The translations under genes and the position numbers were made by a program. Below the pieces are notes generated by a model. That model searched no databases. It worked only from the letters and a program-made list of their open reading frames with translations, and was not told where the DNA came from. Below are positions 13,749 through 23,970 of a DNA stretch of 55,835 nucleotides, piece by piece. This DNA comes from Funneliformis mosseae (Eukaryota; Glomeromycota; Glomeromycetes; Glomerales; Glomeraceae). Each line of letters opens with the position of its first letter. The stretch's first letter is position 1. The stretch lies in the NCBI GenBank assembly GCA_910592005.1, contig CAJVPP010000053.1, positions 1-55,835 of the forward strand, read 5' to 3'.

Positions 13749-13875
13749 AATTTTTCAATAATTTTTTCTTGTTTTAAATCTAATAAAATTAATGATTTTA
13801 TCAAATATTAAAAATTTAAATAATAAATGCTAAATAATATTATTATACTCCATTTCTAAACTATACTAGCTACTT

Positions 13876-13927
13876 GTTGTTAATGGTTTAGAACATTGTT
13901 CCAGTTGGTTCGATTCCAACAAACAAC
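13876..13927 (+). repeat. tRNA-like sequence (truncated tRNA or SINE head)
   Basis: A near-perfect T arm (GTTGG-TTCGATT-CCAAC, 13904-13920) contains an exact Pol III B box, GGTTCGATTCC (13907-13917). The following AACAAC pairs with GTTGTT at 13876-13881 as an acceptor stem. The 5' part, TTAATGGTTTAGAAC, resembles a D arm/A box. At 52 nt it is too short for a complete tRNA: the anticodon arm is missing. It stands immediately upstream of the hairpin minisatellite, which suggests a SINE-type Pol III head or a degenerate tRNA. Confidence 0.5.
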
Positions 13928-13961
13928 TATCTATTGAAATATATAATCCAAAGTCAGATCT

Positions 13962-14762
13962 ATAAAAAAAACGAAAGGGAACATTAATAGATGTTCCCAA
14001 TTAAAGAAATATAAAGAAAACGGAAGTTTCGCGAAACTTACCATTCCAAGTGTCCTAGATGTCCCAAGCCCGATTCCTATAAAACAGAACGAAAGGGAAC
14101 GTTAGTGACGTTCCCAATTAAAAAAAAAAAAAGGGAAGTTTCGTATGAAACTTACCATTTATAAACGTTTAAATACCAAAAATCCCCAGTTCCTACAAAA
14201 AACAATGAAAGGAACGTTAATTACGTTCCCTAAAGCAAAATCAAAAAGCAAAACGAACGAACTTACCATAGTACAAGTCGGGTGGCGTAGTAAATTGCAA
14301 ATCTGATTTTGGCCGGCACTATGGCATAATTCAGGCTGATCTTTAGGGCATGTGATTTGGAGGATAACTGGCGCTATGGTAGTGATCCGAAGCTGTCATG
14401 GAACTGGTGAGGAACTGGCAAGATGCTACGTTCGTTTAAAATCCTGGTCGTCCGGTTCGTCTGGTTCATCCAGGTCTCCTAAAAAATAAAGGGAACGTTA
14501 GTGACGTTCCCAATTAAAAAAAAAAAAAAAAGGAAGTTTCGTAACGAAACATACCGTTCCAAAATGTTCCCAATCCCCAGTTCCTACAAAAGAAAAAGAA
14601 AGGGAACGTTAGTTACATTCCCAATTAGAAAAACAACAAAAGAAACAAAAGTTTCGCAACGAAACTTACCGTTCCAAATGTTCCCAAACCCGAAAACTCC
14701 CAGTTCTTACAAAACAAAACGAAAGAGAACGTTATTAACGTTTCCTGAAAGTAAAAAGTAAA
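13962..14762. repeat. Hairpin minisatellite, ~115-120 bp unit, about 6 copies
   Basis: Units read approximately GTTCCTACAAAAAACGAAAG, then GGGAACGTTAGTGACGTTCCC, an A run, GGAAGTTTCGTAACGAAACTT, ACCGTTCCAAATGTTCCCAA and CCCCAGTTCC. Full or partial copies occur at about 13962-14078, 14079-14190, 14191-14268, 14483-14580, 14581-14703 and 14704-14762. A unique insert interrupts the array. Each unit carries two short palindromes. A Lys/Arg-rich 86-codon open frame at 14501-14761 arises from the array and is probably not a gene. Confidence 0.85.
14269..14482. other. GC-richer insert inside the minisatellite
   Basis: About 210 bp with a base composition unlike its surroundings, containing GGCCGGCACTATGGCATAA and GGCGCTATGGTAGTGATCC as a loose internal repeat of CACTATGG/GCGCTATGG. 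It splits the minisatellite into two blocks. No reading frame or known element recognised. Confidence 0.5.
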
Positions 14763-14799
14763 AAAAATTAAATAACAAAAAAAAATGTGGCTTAGATCT

Positions 14800-15230
14800 G
14801 ATTATATAAGCCGATTCGATCCATAGATAGATTATTATATCCGCCGAATTCGATATCCTAAAAGGAGGTTTTGACAATATTATAGATTTTCATTAATGAT
14901 ATAATTTTAGCGATGTTCCAGGAAGAAGAAATTCCCCTAAAGAAATAAGTAAATAAATAAAAATAAAGATAAAAATAAAAATACTAATTCCTAGAAGTCT
15001 ATTGTTCCTAAAGAAACAAGAAAAAAACAAGCAAAAAACAAACAAATTTTAAAGAAACCCAGTGACGGATTATCCGTTAAAAATCGGATTAGGATGAATC
15101 CGAATAGATCTGAAATTAAGGATAAATCCTTAAAGATAAATCCTTAAATCGGATAGGATTGATCCGGATGGATCCTAAATAAAGGATGAATCCGTTGATC
15201 CGGATAGCTCTTTAAAAATAGGATCGGACC
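14800..15230. repeat. GGATnnATCC / AATCGGAT short-repeat region
   Basis: Many short, partly palindromic words of the GGATGAATCC, GGATAAATCC and AATCGGATT type cluster at 15060-15210. The preceding part is A-rich with no gene. This may be the decayed end of a foldback element. Confidence 0.45.
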
Positions 15231-15231
15231 A

Positions 15232-15783
15232 CTACTCATAAGATTGTGATAAGCCTTGCTCTGAAGTTAACATGTCTGTGACCTCAGGAATTTTAGTCAC
15301 GTCCTGAGAAATTAAAGTGCCTCTTGATCTCTCTGCTTCTTTTTCCCGCCTCCTCTCTCTAATCTCATTGCTAATGCTTTTCTTATGCGCCTCATCCAAG
15401 AAATCGACCATTTCCTCATCGTTACCATCAAGGTCACTAGGTGCTCGTCCTACTTCATTATTGAGTTGATCTATTACAGAGGGTATATCAACAGTTGGTA
15501 CCGTCACCATCGCTTCTTCACCGTTTTGTGTCTGACCAAATGACAACGCCATCCCATACCCTGTTCTAGTAATGCAAGTCTAGCCTCAAGCTCTCCGACT
15601 CTAGACTTGAGTTCAGCATTCTCAGAATCACGCCTTGCATTTCTTCGCATTCTCAGCCTCAACCTCAGCAGATATTAGTAATTTCTCTCTAAGTTCAGGA
15701 ATCTCAGCATTCTCCTTCCTAAGTTTGGCAATCTCAGCTAAGAGCTTGGCATTTAATTCTCTCAATGAATCAGTGGATTGCAT
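15232..15783 (-). pseudogene. Frameshifted coiled-coil hypothetical protein
   Basis: Reading leftward from ATG at 15783, the frame gives MQSTDSLRELNAKLLAEIAK and a Glu/Leu-rich heptad pattern (LRKENAEIPELREKLL). A shift near 15640 passes to DSENAELKSRVGELEARLAL. A second shift near 15550 passes to the clean 106-codon segment 15552-15232, which includes DLDGNDEEMVDFLDEAHKKS and a basic EIRERRREKEAERSR helix. The first half is a coiled coil and the second a charged, partly disordered tail. This architecture is familiar from a large multicopy family of short coiled-coil proteins in Rhizophagus (recalled, not searched); function unknown. Two frameshifts make this copy a probable pseudogene unless they are assembly errors. 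It is divergent from the gene at 16567. Confidence 0.7.
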
Positions 15784-16566
15784 GTTCGATGATAATTTTT
15801 TATGAGATGGAATAATTCAAAAGCTCGTTAGCATAGATAAAAAAACGAGGTGATATCCTCATCGGAATAACTGATTTATTGATGTAAAAAATAAATTACA
15901 AGATTCAGTAATACATAAACTTGTTTTATAAAGTGAAGTAAAAGTTTCTATGCTAATGCCTTAGTTTTTCGTCTAAACTACCCATATTAGCACATTGTCA
16001 CTCCAGCCCGGGATACACATTTTCTATACAAGTGACTATACTATTATCTCTTTTGAAAACTTCATCTGAAGGTTAATCTTTTATTAAAAAACATAGAATC
16101 TCCAAATGCTACGCGACGCAGAGAAAAAGCTCAGCTGGCGTTGAAGCGTACCATCCTGGTCGACACTGGGTCATTAGCAGACAAACTCCCAAAGGTAATA
16201 ACGTTTCTGCCTATCCAAGATGAATAACACTGTGGGTTTTTTCCCGACCTTCAACTTAATACCTAGCAGACGCTTGCGCAGGGATTGTGTTTTAAAAACG
16301 TCCGCAGAATACAAGCGAGTAACACTGAGGGTTTTTTCCGCTCGAGTAAACCAGCTGTGCTTTGGAGAAACAGTCTAACAAGCCCTTTTTATTGTATAGG
16401 ATCGGTCGGACCAAAAAAAAATTAAATATGATTGGCTGTATTTGAGATCACGGTCTACTGATCAAATTTATTGGCTGGTGTACGCGTTTTTTTTTGCGAT
16501 TTATTGCAGATATTCAAAAACTCTTTTTTAAGTTGTTATTATGTTAATTTACATCGCTATTAAAAA
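15784..16566. promoter_or_regulatory. Intergenic leader with repeated AACACTGnGGGTTTTTTCC box
   Basis: This spacer between two divergent broken genes contains two near-identical 20-bp boxes, TAACACTGTGGGTTTTTTCC at 16225-16244 and TAACACTGAGGGTTTTTTCC at 16320-16339, 95 bp apart in direct orientation. The 16100-16400 part is richer in G+C than its surroundings. The boxes could be promoter elements, part of a dispersed repeat that carries the downstream gene, or a transposon end. Nothing here shows which. Confidence 0.4.
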
Positions 16567-18593
16567 ATGAATAACAAACGAAATGAGAGGGTCGATTTCC
16601 TACTTAATCACCCAGCTCCTACTCCACTAAACTTTTATATAAAGTTTGGATTACGTAGCAAGCTAGCTGCCAACTCAGAATATAAAACACGATTGAAGCA
16701 AGCGATTGAATGTGACCCTAGCTCGAAGAAATTGCTAGAATTAGAAAAAAAAATTGCTTTTGGGCCACTATAAAAATGACTGGACAAGTTATGATGATTG
16801 GAGAGAAAATAATAAAGCAAACGTATGTGTTTTTTATTATAAGAAGGGGAAGTTTTATCTCGTACAGTTTAACTTGCTTTCCAGATTACAGCCTGTACGT
16901 ATTGATTTTTCCAACTCTGACTATACTGAAAAAAATTGAAATAATAATAGAAAAAAGTAAAAAAAAAGAAACGTCAAGCCCATATCGAATTTCATGCTCG
17001 GTTAGATAACGATCTTAATGGTAAAGTTTTCTTACTTACATCAAGTTATCATAATGACTTTATTCATTGATGAGTTCTCTCCAATGCTTATGCAGATGGA
17101 TATGAAAACGGATCGTATCATGGAGATGAATCTGGACAAGATAATGGCGATGATGATGATAACTTCTTTCATTTATCTCCAGAGGAAGTTATATTTATGT
17201 TGCATGATTTAGAATTACAATAATTACAATGTAATCTTTTTTCAATTATTTCCTAGGAGACGCAGGAATACTACTCAAAGATGCATGAACAAAAAGTCAA
17301 CTATAATGTCCAGTATGTTTCTGTAAATACAATGGCTTTTCCGGCCTTGAAAGAATATTGTAATATATTAGAGCAATTGGAGAACCATTATATTGAAGAA
17401 GAGTCTCAACGTGGAAGACACCTCTTCAAATTACTTACTTGGTCAGTTGTAGACAGTAAATTGTTCCCGACACAGGATCCTATATGCTATCCAGATCTAT
17501 TAAGACCAACTGTAAATTTTGGCATTATAGTTGCAGCTTTGAAAGATACTCAACATCAAAAACTACATGATGCTATCCCAGTATTAAATAGAATCATAAA
17601 AGAAGGTAAAGTGGGAATAGTGCAGTCAGGCATTACAGGTACAATACAACGTTGGTTGGGTTTAGAGCCTGCTAATTTCGTTATTGATGCACCAACAGCT
17701 TTGTCTGCATTGACATCAGTCCTACTATTCGTACCTTCACCAGTTCGCCCTGGTGCTGATCCTTCCGAAAATCATTTTAAATCTCAGTTTTGGACAAAAA
17801 TATTATCGGATGCATTTTCTCTTAATGTCGATCCTTTTGAGTCTACATGGGAGCTCCATCATCAAATTCCTGGTGATAGTGGAAAGGGATCGGCCAGATC
17901 AGATTTTACATGTATTGCTATTTCTCTTATCACAATGGAGCAGTACCCTTTTTTTATCTCGGAGTTTGAAGTTGGTGGTGTGCAGGTCCATAAAGATTAT
18001 GCTGTTGTTATTGCTGAAGCGTCCCATGCCCTAAACCGCATACTTTCGACGCATATGTTTTCAGAATCGGAAATATCCTTGATCCGAGTGCATGTTGCCT
18101 TAGTAAATAATGCTCATATACGTCTTGGAATATTAAGACCTCTCTACAGCCAGGAATATGATACCACCATATATATTTATGATCAAGATGTCAAGAGCTT
18201 TGACCTGCAATCAGATTGCATTGGAACTAATATCGAGAACGTATTCAAATTAATAGTTTACCTGAGGCAGGTTGTTTGTAAGGATGGCCTGTACCTGAGA
18301 AATCTTCTTGACGAAAGGGTTTCCCAAAAACGAAAATTTGATTTTGGATTGCCAAGGCTTCCATCGGAGGCAGAAAAATCCAGATTACTGAAGGTTAATT
18401 TCACTCCAAAAGCAAAAAGAGTTAGATATAGTACTTGGGATAAAGGAGGTGATCTTCAGCATATTATTATGGTAATCCTTTAATGTTACTTGAAGAAAGT
18501 GCTCCAAGAAACGTAAATCAACAAGTGATCGATGAAATTGATTCGTCAATAACTGGTTCTTCGTCAATGAAGATCAGTAATTTATTGAATTAA
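16567..18593 (+). pseudogene. Conserved-type hypothetical protein, possible PD-(D/E)XK fold, frameshifted
   Basis: Starting at ATG 16567 (MNNKRNERVDFLLNHPAP), the frame shifts near 16760 to a DDWRENNKANVCVFYYKKGK segment, passes an acidic Gly/Asp-rich linker near 17090-17160 with several shifts or stops, and enters a clean 400-codon frame at 17281-18483. A last shift near 18455 restores a C-terminus (YYYGNPLMLLEES) ending at TAA 18591-18593. In the 400-residue part, SDF at residues 207-209 followed by SEFE at 227-230 (D208...E228-x-E230) lies in a beta-alpha context typical of PD-(D/E)XK nuclease-like cores, followed by a helix with AEASHALNRIL. Basic residues cluster at the end (FTPKAKRVRYSTW). 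No signal peptide or membrane segment. The nuclease idea is inference; the gene is otherwise unrecognised. At least four lesions suggest a recent pseudogene. Confidence 0.6.
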
Positions 18594-20952
18594 TTAATGG
18601 ATATCACTTTATCTCCAAACTATTAGAGTTAGATAATGTAACTTTTATCTTTATACAGCATATTTTAATGCACTTTAATAAACTAATAGATTTTTGACAT
18701 GCATAATTTTTTATTCATTTTTCATGTTAAAAAATATGGACATGAAATGTATGATGCTATCAAAGAGGGAGGGAGTACGCGGATCCTAGGCCATTTAATG
18801 CGAGTCCCAGCATCAAGTTATTTCTTTGCTCTCACATTTACGAAAAATATCTATAACTAATTTGTTTCTATCACTAAGTTTCTCAGATTTCCGAAATACT
18901 TTATCCCACCCATATCTACAAAATTTTAGTCTATTTATATTACCCCACCCACATAGTCTATGTAAAAGATTATTCCCCGCAAGAGAACTTTTCCGAGAGG
19001 AAGTAATTTCGATTTTATAGGAAGAATTCGAAGATTAGCAATGAGATATAAAAAAATAATCAATGCAGACATATTTCCTATTCTTACTCACCACTACGAT
19101 TCATTTTCATAATATTCCATTCCGTCTGAAATTTGTTGCTTATTGTTGATTAGGTAATTCGATTTTTTTTTCGCCAGTACGATACCGCGCCAAGTATCAA
19201 GAATTTGGCACGTGAACTCGTGAAGGAAAATTTTATTAGATATACTGCGCCAAATTTTATTGAGGAGCGTGATGTTAAGGCATGTGATGAGATTCATATG
19301 AATAATTTCACTGCGCCTATTATACGCATAATGATGGTCAGTGATTTTCTCAAAATGCCGATACATAGCAAGAAGAGTAATACCCGTTTTACTTTGAAAC
19401 ATCTATAGAGGCGGAAAATAGATTAGCATCGTGATAGCATGTCCTAGCTGAACAATAAACCAACCTACCTTATTATTACTTTGAGCAATATACGAGTTCA
19501 TTTGATTGTTGATTTTGACGATGTTAATAGTGGTAAGTTTGAAATTTTATTAGAAGTTTTCGCTTAATTTTGCTTATATTTGCACAAGGCGGATAAAAAG
19601 ATTCACTAACCGGGACGTCACCCTTTTATGTAATTCGCAGTGGGCCTAAGATCTTCGAGAAATAATTTCGTTGATATGATAAATCCGATTAACTCACCAA
19701 AAATGGAAGGATTATGCGTCTTTGGCTAACACTAACGGGTAATAAAAATTATTCTGTGGCAATTGAGTCGATCTGCTTATCCACCTCCATTTTCCATTTC
19801 AAACATCATGATCTTTGATACATGCAAATCAGGGGCGGTTAAATTTCGTGAAAAGCTGAAAAGCTGGGAACATTTGGGAAAAAACATGACGAATATGCTA
19901 CAGCTAACATATCTTTTTTGGGGTTATTATTACGTTTGCCCCTAAAAATAGACATGTGGAGGATCCGAAATATTCTAAAATAGGTCAGAGGAAAAATGAA
20001 AAATTTTATAATAGCTGTATCCATTTCTTCAGGGCTGACATTATGTAATTCTGGTCAGCATTATCTAAAAAAGAAAGTAATTTATGAGATTTTGACTCAT
20101 TTTATGCAAATTTGCTATCTCTGATCTCTCTATATTTCAGGTTCTATATGTAACGTATTTACTGTGCATAGCTGAATGAATATACTGCAATAGGATTTGA
20201 AGTATGTGATCAAAATCATGTGAACAGTTTTTATTTAAAATAACAAACATATGCAACTGTGAAGAATCTTTACAATCAAAATCACGTGTGCGTGAACAAT
20301 TATTCACACTGATCACTTTTTGCCAAGAAAAAAATTTTTATTATTACATGTGAAAAATAAATACATAGTTTAGGATTACACCTGTAATACATATTATTTT
20401 TTGATAAATTTTTTGATTCTAACTTTCTTATTAGTCAGGAAACTATTTTACACTAATACGATCCTTCAGCAACTTAACAATAATATCAATTATCCTTTTT
20501 ATGTTGTTTCGAAGACATTCAGGATTTTCTTTAATGGTGGATTTCATAAGATTAATCTGATATTTCTTACCACTTGTGAAGTAAATATTATCTGGAGTAT
20601 ATATGAAGTAAATATCATCTAGAGTATATATGATAAAATGCCACTCTGTATCTGTGATCACAATATCATAGATGTAGTCAAAATAGTCATTTTTAAATGC
20701 CTGATCTGCAGTCCATTTCTTTTTATTTGTCTGAAATATACTCTCAAGTTGTATTAGATTCTAAAAGATAAAATATATCATCCTTTAATCTTCTTCCTTC
20801 AGTTATTTCAAAGCCAATAGACTAAAAAGGTGAATAGATTTACTTAGGCATATCCAATCTTAATATTGTATGGTTTCTCTCAGTAACAAATAGAAGGTCT
20901 TTAAACTTTTGATCATGTAGTCTACTTGGCCTATTACATTTTCATCAGAAAT
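18594..20952. other. Intergenic, no convincing gene
   Basis: Open stretches of 60-100 codons occur on both strands (for example 19205-19408 plus, 19094-19402 minus), but none shows a domain, splice structure or compositional support. The 18770-18800 part has a short GC-rich motif (GGGAGGGAGTACGCGGATCC). Around 20200-20300 there are two ATCAAAATCA(T/C)GTG words (20210 and 20277) that could be the worn ends of a small element. Confidence 0.4.
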
Positions 20953-20960
20953 ATCCTTCT

Positions 20961-22189
20961 TAGAATTCTAGATGAGTCAAGTTAACTCATGAGTCAGATA
21001 AGCTGAATTGAGTTTAAATCAAGTCGAGTTTATATTTTTTTGACTCAATGATTTGCAAATTAAGCAAATTCAAGTCAAGTTAAATATTTAACTCGACTCG
21101 ATTTAAACTCGACTTGATTCGAGTTGACTCAAATTAACTTAAACGATGATGAATCGTTCAACTTGAACAATATTTTTATTGTTCAAGAAGAACGATGACG
21201 AATCATTCGACTTGAACAATATTTTTTATTGTTCAAGAAGAATGATGACGAATCATTCGACTTGAACAATATTTTTTTATCGTTCAAGAAGAACGATAAC
21301 GAATCGTTTAACTTGAATGATTTTTTTATCATTCAAGAAGAATGATAACAAATCGTTCAATTTGAATGAATTTTTTATCGTTCAAGAAGAATGATGATGA
21401 ATCGTTTAATTTGAGCGATATTTTTTTATTGTTCAAGAAGAACGATGATGAATCATTCAACTTAAACGATTTTTTTTTATCGTTTAAGAAGAACGATGAC
21501 GAATCGTTCAACTTGAACAATATTTTTTTATTGTTCAAGAAGAATGATGATAAATCATTCAACTTGAACGATTTTTTTTTATCGTTCAAGAAGAACGATA
21601 ATGAATCATTTAACTTGAATGATTTTTTTATTGTTCTTCTTGAACGATGATGAATCATTCAACTTGAATGATATTTTTTTATCGTTTAAGAAGAACAATG
21701 ATAAATCATTCAACTTGAACGATTTTTTTTATCGTTCAAGAACGATGATGAATCGTTCAAGAAGAACAATGACAAATCGTTCAACTTGAACGATTTTTTT
21801 ATTATTCAAGAAGAATGATGCCGAATTGTTCAACTTGAATGATTTTTTTATTGTTTAAGAAGAACGATAACGAATTGTTCAACTTAAATGATTTTTTTTA
21901 TCGTTTAAAAAGAACAATGATAAATCATTTAAGAAGAAATATAACGAATCGTTCGCTCTTTCCCCTCTCCTTTCCCGATCTTTTCATTTTTTTTTATTAT
22001 TTTTTTCAAAATCAAATTGAGTTAAAATCGAGTTGAGTCAAATTGAGTCGAGTTTAAAATTTATATAACTCAAATCAAATCAAATTAAAAGATTTTATAA
22101 AATAAATTTGATTCGACTCAACTTGAAAAAAGAGAGTCAAATAAAGTTGATCTTTAAACTCAACTTGATTTGACTCGTTCAGAATTCCA
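20961..22189. mobile_element. hAT-like non-autonomous element with 8-bp target duplication
   Basis: The ends are imperfect inverted repeats: TAGAATTCTAGATGAGTCAA at the left and, on the opposite strand at the right, TGGAATTCTGAACGAGTCAA. Both flanks carry the same 8 bp, ATCCTTCT, at 20953-20960 and 22190-22197. An 8-bp duplication with TA(G)-type ends fits the hAT superfamily. The subterminal 170 bp on each side are rich in GACTCAA/TTGAGTC words that can fold back on each other. The interior is a 51-bp minisatellite. It has no transposase, so it would need one in trans. A diverged partial copy lies at 9600-9838. Confidence 0.8.
21140..21950. repeat. 51-bp hairpin minisatellite, about 15 copies
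   Basis: The array lies inside the hAT-like element. Each unit has the form GTTCAAGAAGAACGATGACG, then AATCGTTCAACTTGAACGAT and TTTTTTTATC. Unit starts (the GTTCAAGAAG word) at 21181, 21231, 21282, 21331, 21380, 21431, 21482, 21533 and 21584 give a 49-51 bp period. The words ATCGTTC and GAACGAT make every unit self-complementary. Because 51 is a multiple of three, open frames arise on both strands (21366-21650 plus, 21329-21658 minus) with a 17-residue repeat. They are most likely by-products. Confidence 0.9.
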
Positions 22190-22197
22190 ATCCTTCT

Positions 22198-22767
22198 GCA
22201 ATATTATAAAAATATCTTAAGAAGTAAGTTTTTAATAATGGTAATTGACACATGTAATATTGTTAAAACACATCACCTTATTAGTATCAGTCATAATTTT
22301 CACATTCAAAAGTTTTAAAATTATACTTCTATGCAGTGATTGAATACTTTATCATTCTTATTAATTTCTTTGAAGACTGTGAAAGAAAAATAAGTTATTA
22401 TTTACAATGATTCACTTTAAAGCAGAATAAAAATAAGAATAATTACTCGTTAGGAAGACAATCATTGCTTGAATTTCATTGTATATTTTATAATGTGTAA
22501 ATCTATTATTAGAGATATATATAGATTTTAAATCTTATCATATGAAATGATCATTAGGATTTGATATTCTAGATCAGTCTAATTTTACTAGTGCTAGAAG
22601 TTTTTGTTTTCTATCTAAGGCTGTCTTGTAAATAGTAAGCTTTAATAAAGACTTTCTTGCCCTAAACTGTCTATTTTAATTTATACGATAATAGAAAAGG
22701 CTATAAGATTTTTATTTTAAATGATATATACATTATCATTACTGTGCTCTCAGTCATATAATAAATA
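22198..22767. other. AT-rich stretch, no gene recognised
   Basis: No recognisable domain on either strand. It may contain further downstream parts of the minus-strand primase-like relic, but the translation is too broken to support that. Confidence 0.4.
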
Positions 22768-23620
22768 TTATAATGAGAAGATGTATAATAATAAAAATTT
22801 ATCAGGAAAAGTATCAAATAGGTATGAAAGATTATATCTATAAATGTTAACTTTTTTAAGCAATATCTCTACTAATTTGAATTCAGCTTCAATAGCATCA
22901 TTATTTATAATAGTATATCTTATAGTACTTAACTCTGAAATTTCTAATAAAAGGCTTTTTATGACTTCTGATTCATCATTAGGCAGATGAATTATGAAGT
23001 CAAAGATAATTCTATCTTTTAAATACATTGCTTTTTTTACCTGTATATAGGAGCTAATCTTTTATCAAATTTAGATGCTCTAAGCATTTATAAAAAAAAT
23101 GATTATTTATTTGCTATATTAATAATACTACTATTCTGAAAAGAAATTAAAAGTTTCTTTTAAACAAATTCAGTAAATACTACAACTTAGGCAATGTTTA
23201 AAAGTCTTATGCTGAAAGTTGAGATATAAAGAGATATTTTTTTCATATCACTGCTATCTATAATAGTTATAGTTTTTTTATTCTATTCTGAAAATATTTC
23301 TAAACATACTTCTTTAAAAGCATTGCAAAGTATATTTTTAATCTACTTGTCTAAAAGTTTAAAGGAGATAGTATTTAATATTTCTACTAACAAATCGAAA
23401 TCTATGATAGGGTAAAGTAGCTTATCACTATTAATAAATTTGTATAAGAAATGTCTTTCACATTCTGAAAATATAGCTTCTATTCTATTCTTATTGTCTA
23501 TACCAAAGAAATTTCTTAGTCTGACACTATCATCATGAATTTTGTATTAGTATTAACCTACATCAGATACTTTAAACTCACATCAAAAAACTCTAAAAGC
23601 TCATATTAGGTCATAATATT
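22768..23620 (-). pseudogene. Relic with archaeo-eukaryotic primase-like motifs
   Basis: On the minus strand, blocks separated by a few stops read RIEAIFSECERHFLYKFI near 23470-23420, then YPIIDFDL near 23405-23385, KKISLYL near 23250-23230, and a clean 86-codon end (23028-22768) containing NDESEVIKSLLL. A hydrophobic strand ending in D-F-D, followed about 50 residues later by K-K-I-S-L plus a small block, is the order of the metal-binding DhD motif and the (S/K)xH-type motif of AEP-superfamily primases. In this copy the expected His is not seen (Tyr stands there). The gene would be part of a primase or primase-helicase of a mobile or virus-related replicon now fixed in a fungal genome. Stops at TAG/TAA and a disrupted start make it inactive. 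The family call is inference from two short motifs and remembered similarity. Confidence 0.45.
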
Positions 23621-23968
23621 ATGTCACAAATTATAATTCAAGAGAATGTATATATTTCAGAAAAAAAAGTTTAAAATAAAATTAATTCTGAAATATATAA
23701 ATTGATATATAAACTAACTATTTATGATTATTAAAAATGGCATTTTGTCAATATTTTTATATTCATAAGAGTAGTAAAATTTACAATCAGAAATGTTATC
23801 AATGTGAAGAATATCAAATTTACTAGAATTTTTCTTCTCATACACTATGCAATAAATACAGTAAATTAACTTTTTCTAAATATAATACTTGTAATATTCA
23901 TATTAGAAAATATTGTAAAATAAAATAGTACTATCAGAAAAAACTGGCTGACTTAGCTTCAATGTAGG
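23621..23968. other. AT-rich flank of the Tc1 insertion
   Basis: Probably the decayed upstream part of the primase-like relic. No intact feature seen. It ends at the TA where the Tc1/mariner element is inserted. Confidence 0.35.
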
Positions 23969-23970
23969 TA

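Noticed and set aside
13876..13927. Functional tRNA gene
   Set aside because: The anticodon arm is missing and the total length is 52 nt, so it cannot be a standard nuclear tRNA.
14501..14761. 86-codon Lys/Arg-rich open frame
   Set aside because: It lies wholly inside the hairpin minisatellite and follows its repeat unit; its start has no special context.
18826..19020. 64-codon open frame
   Set aside because: Leu/Ser/Phe-rich with no motif and no upstream promoter-like context.
19094..19408. Overlapping open frames on both strands
   Set aside because: Neither frame has a recognisable motif, and overlapping antisense frames of this length are expected by chance. The plus frame has some balanced codons but no supporting exon structure.
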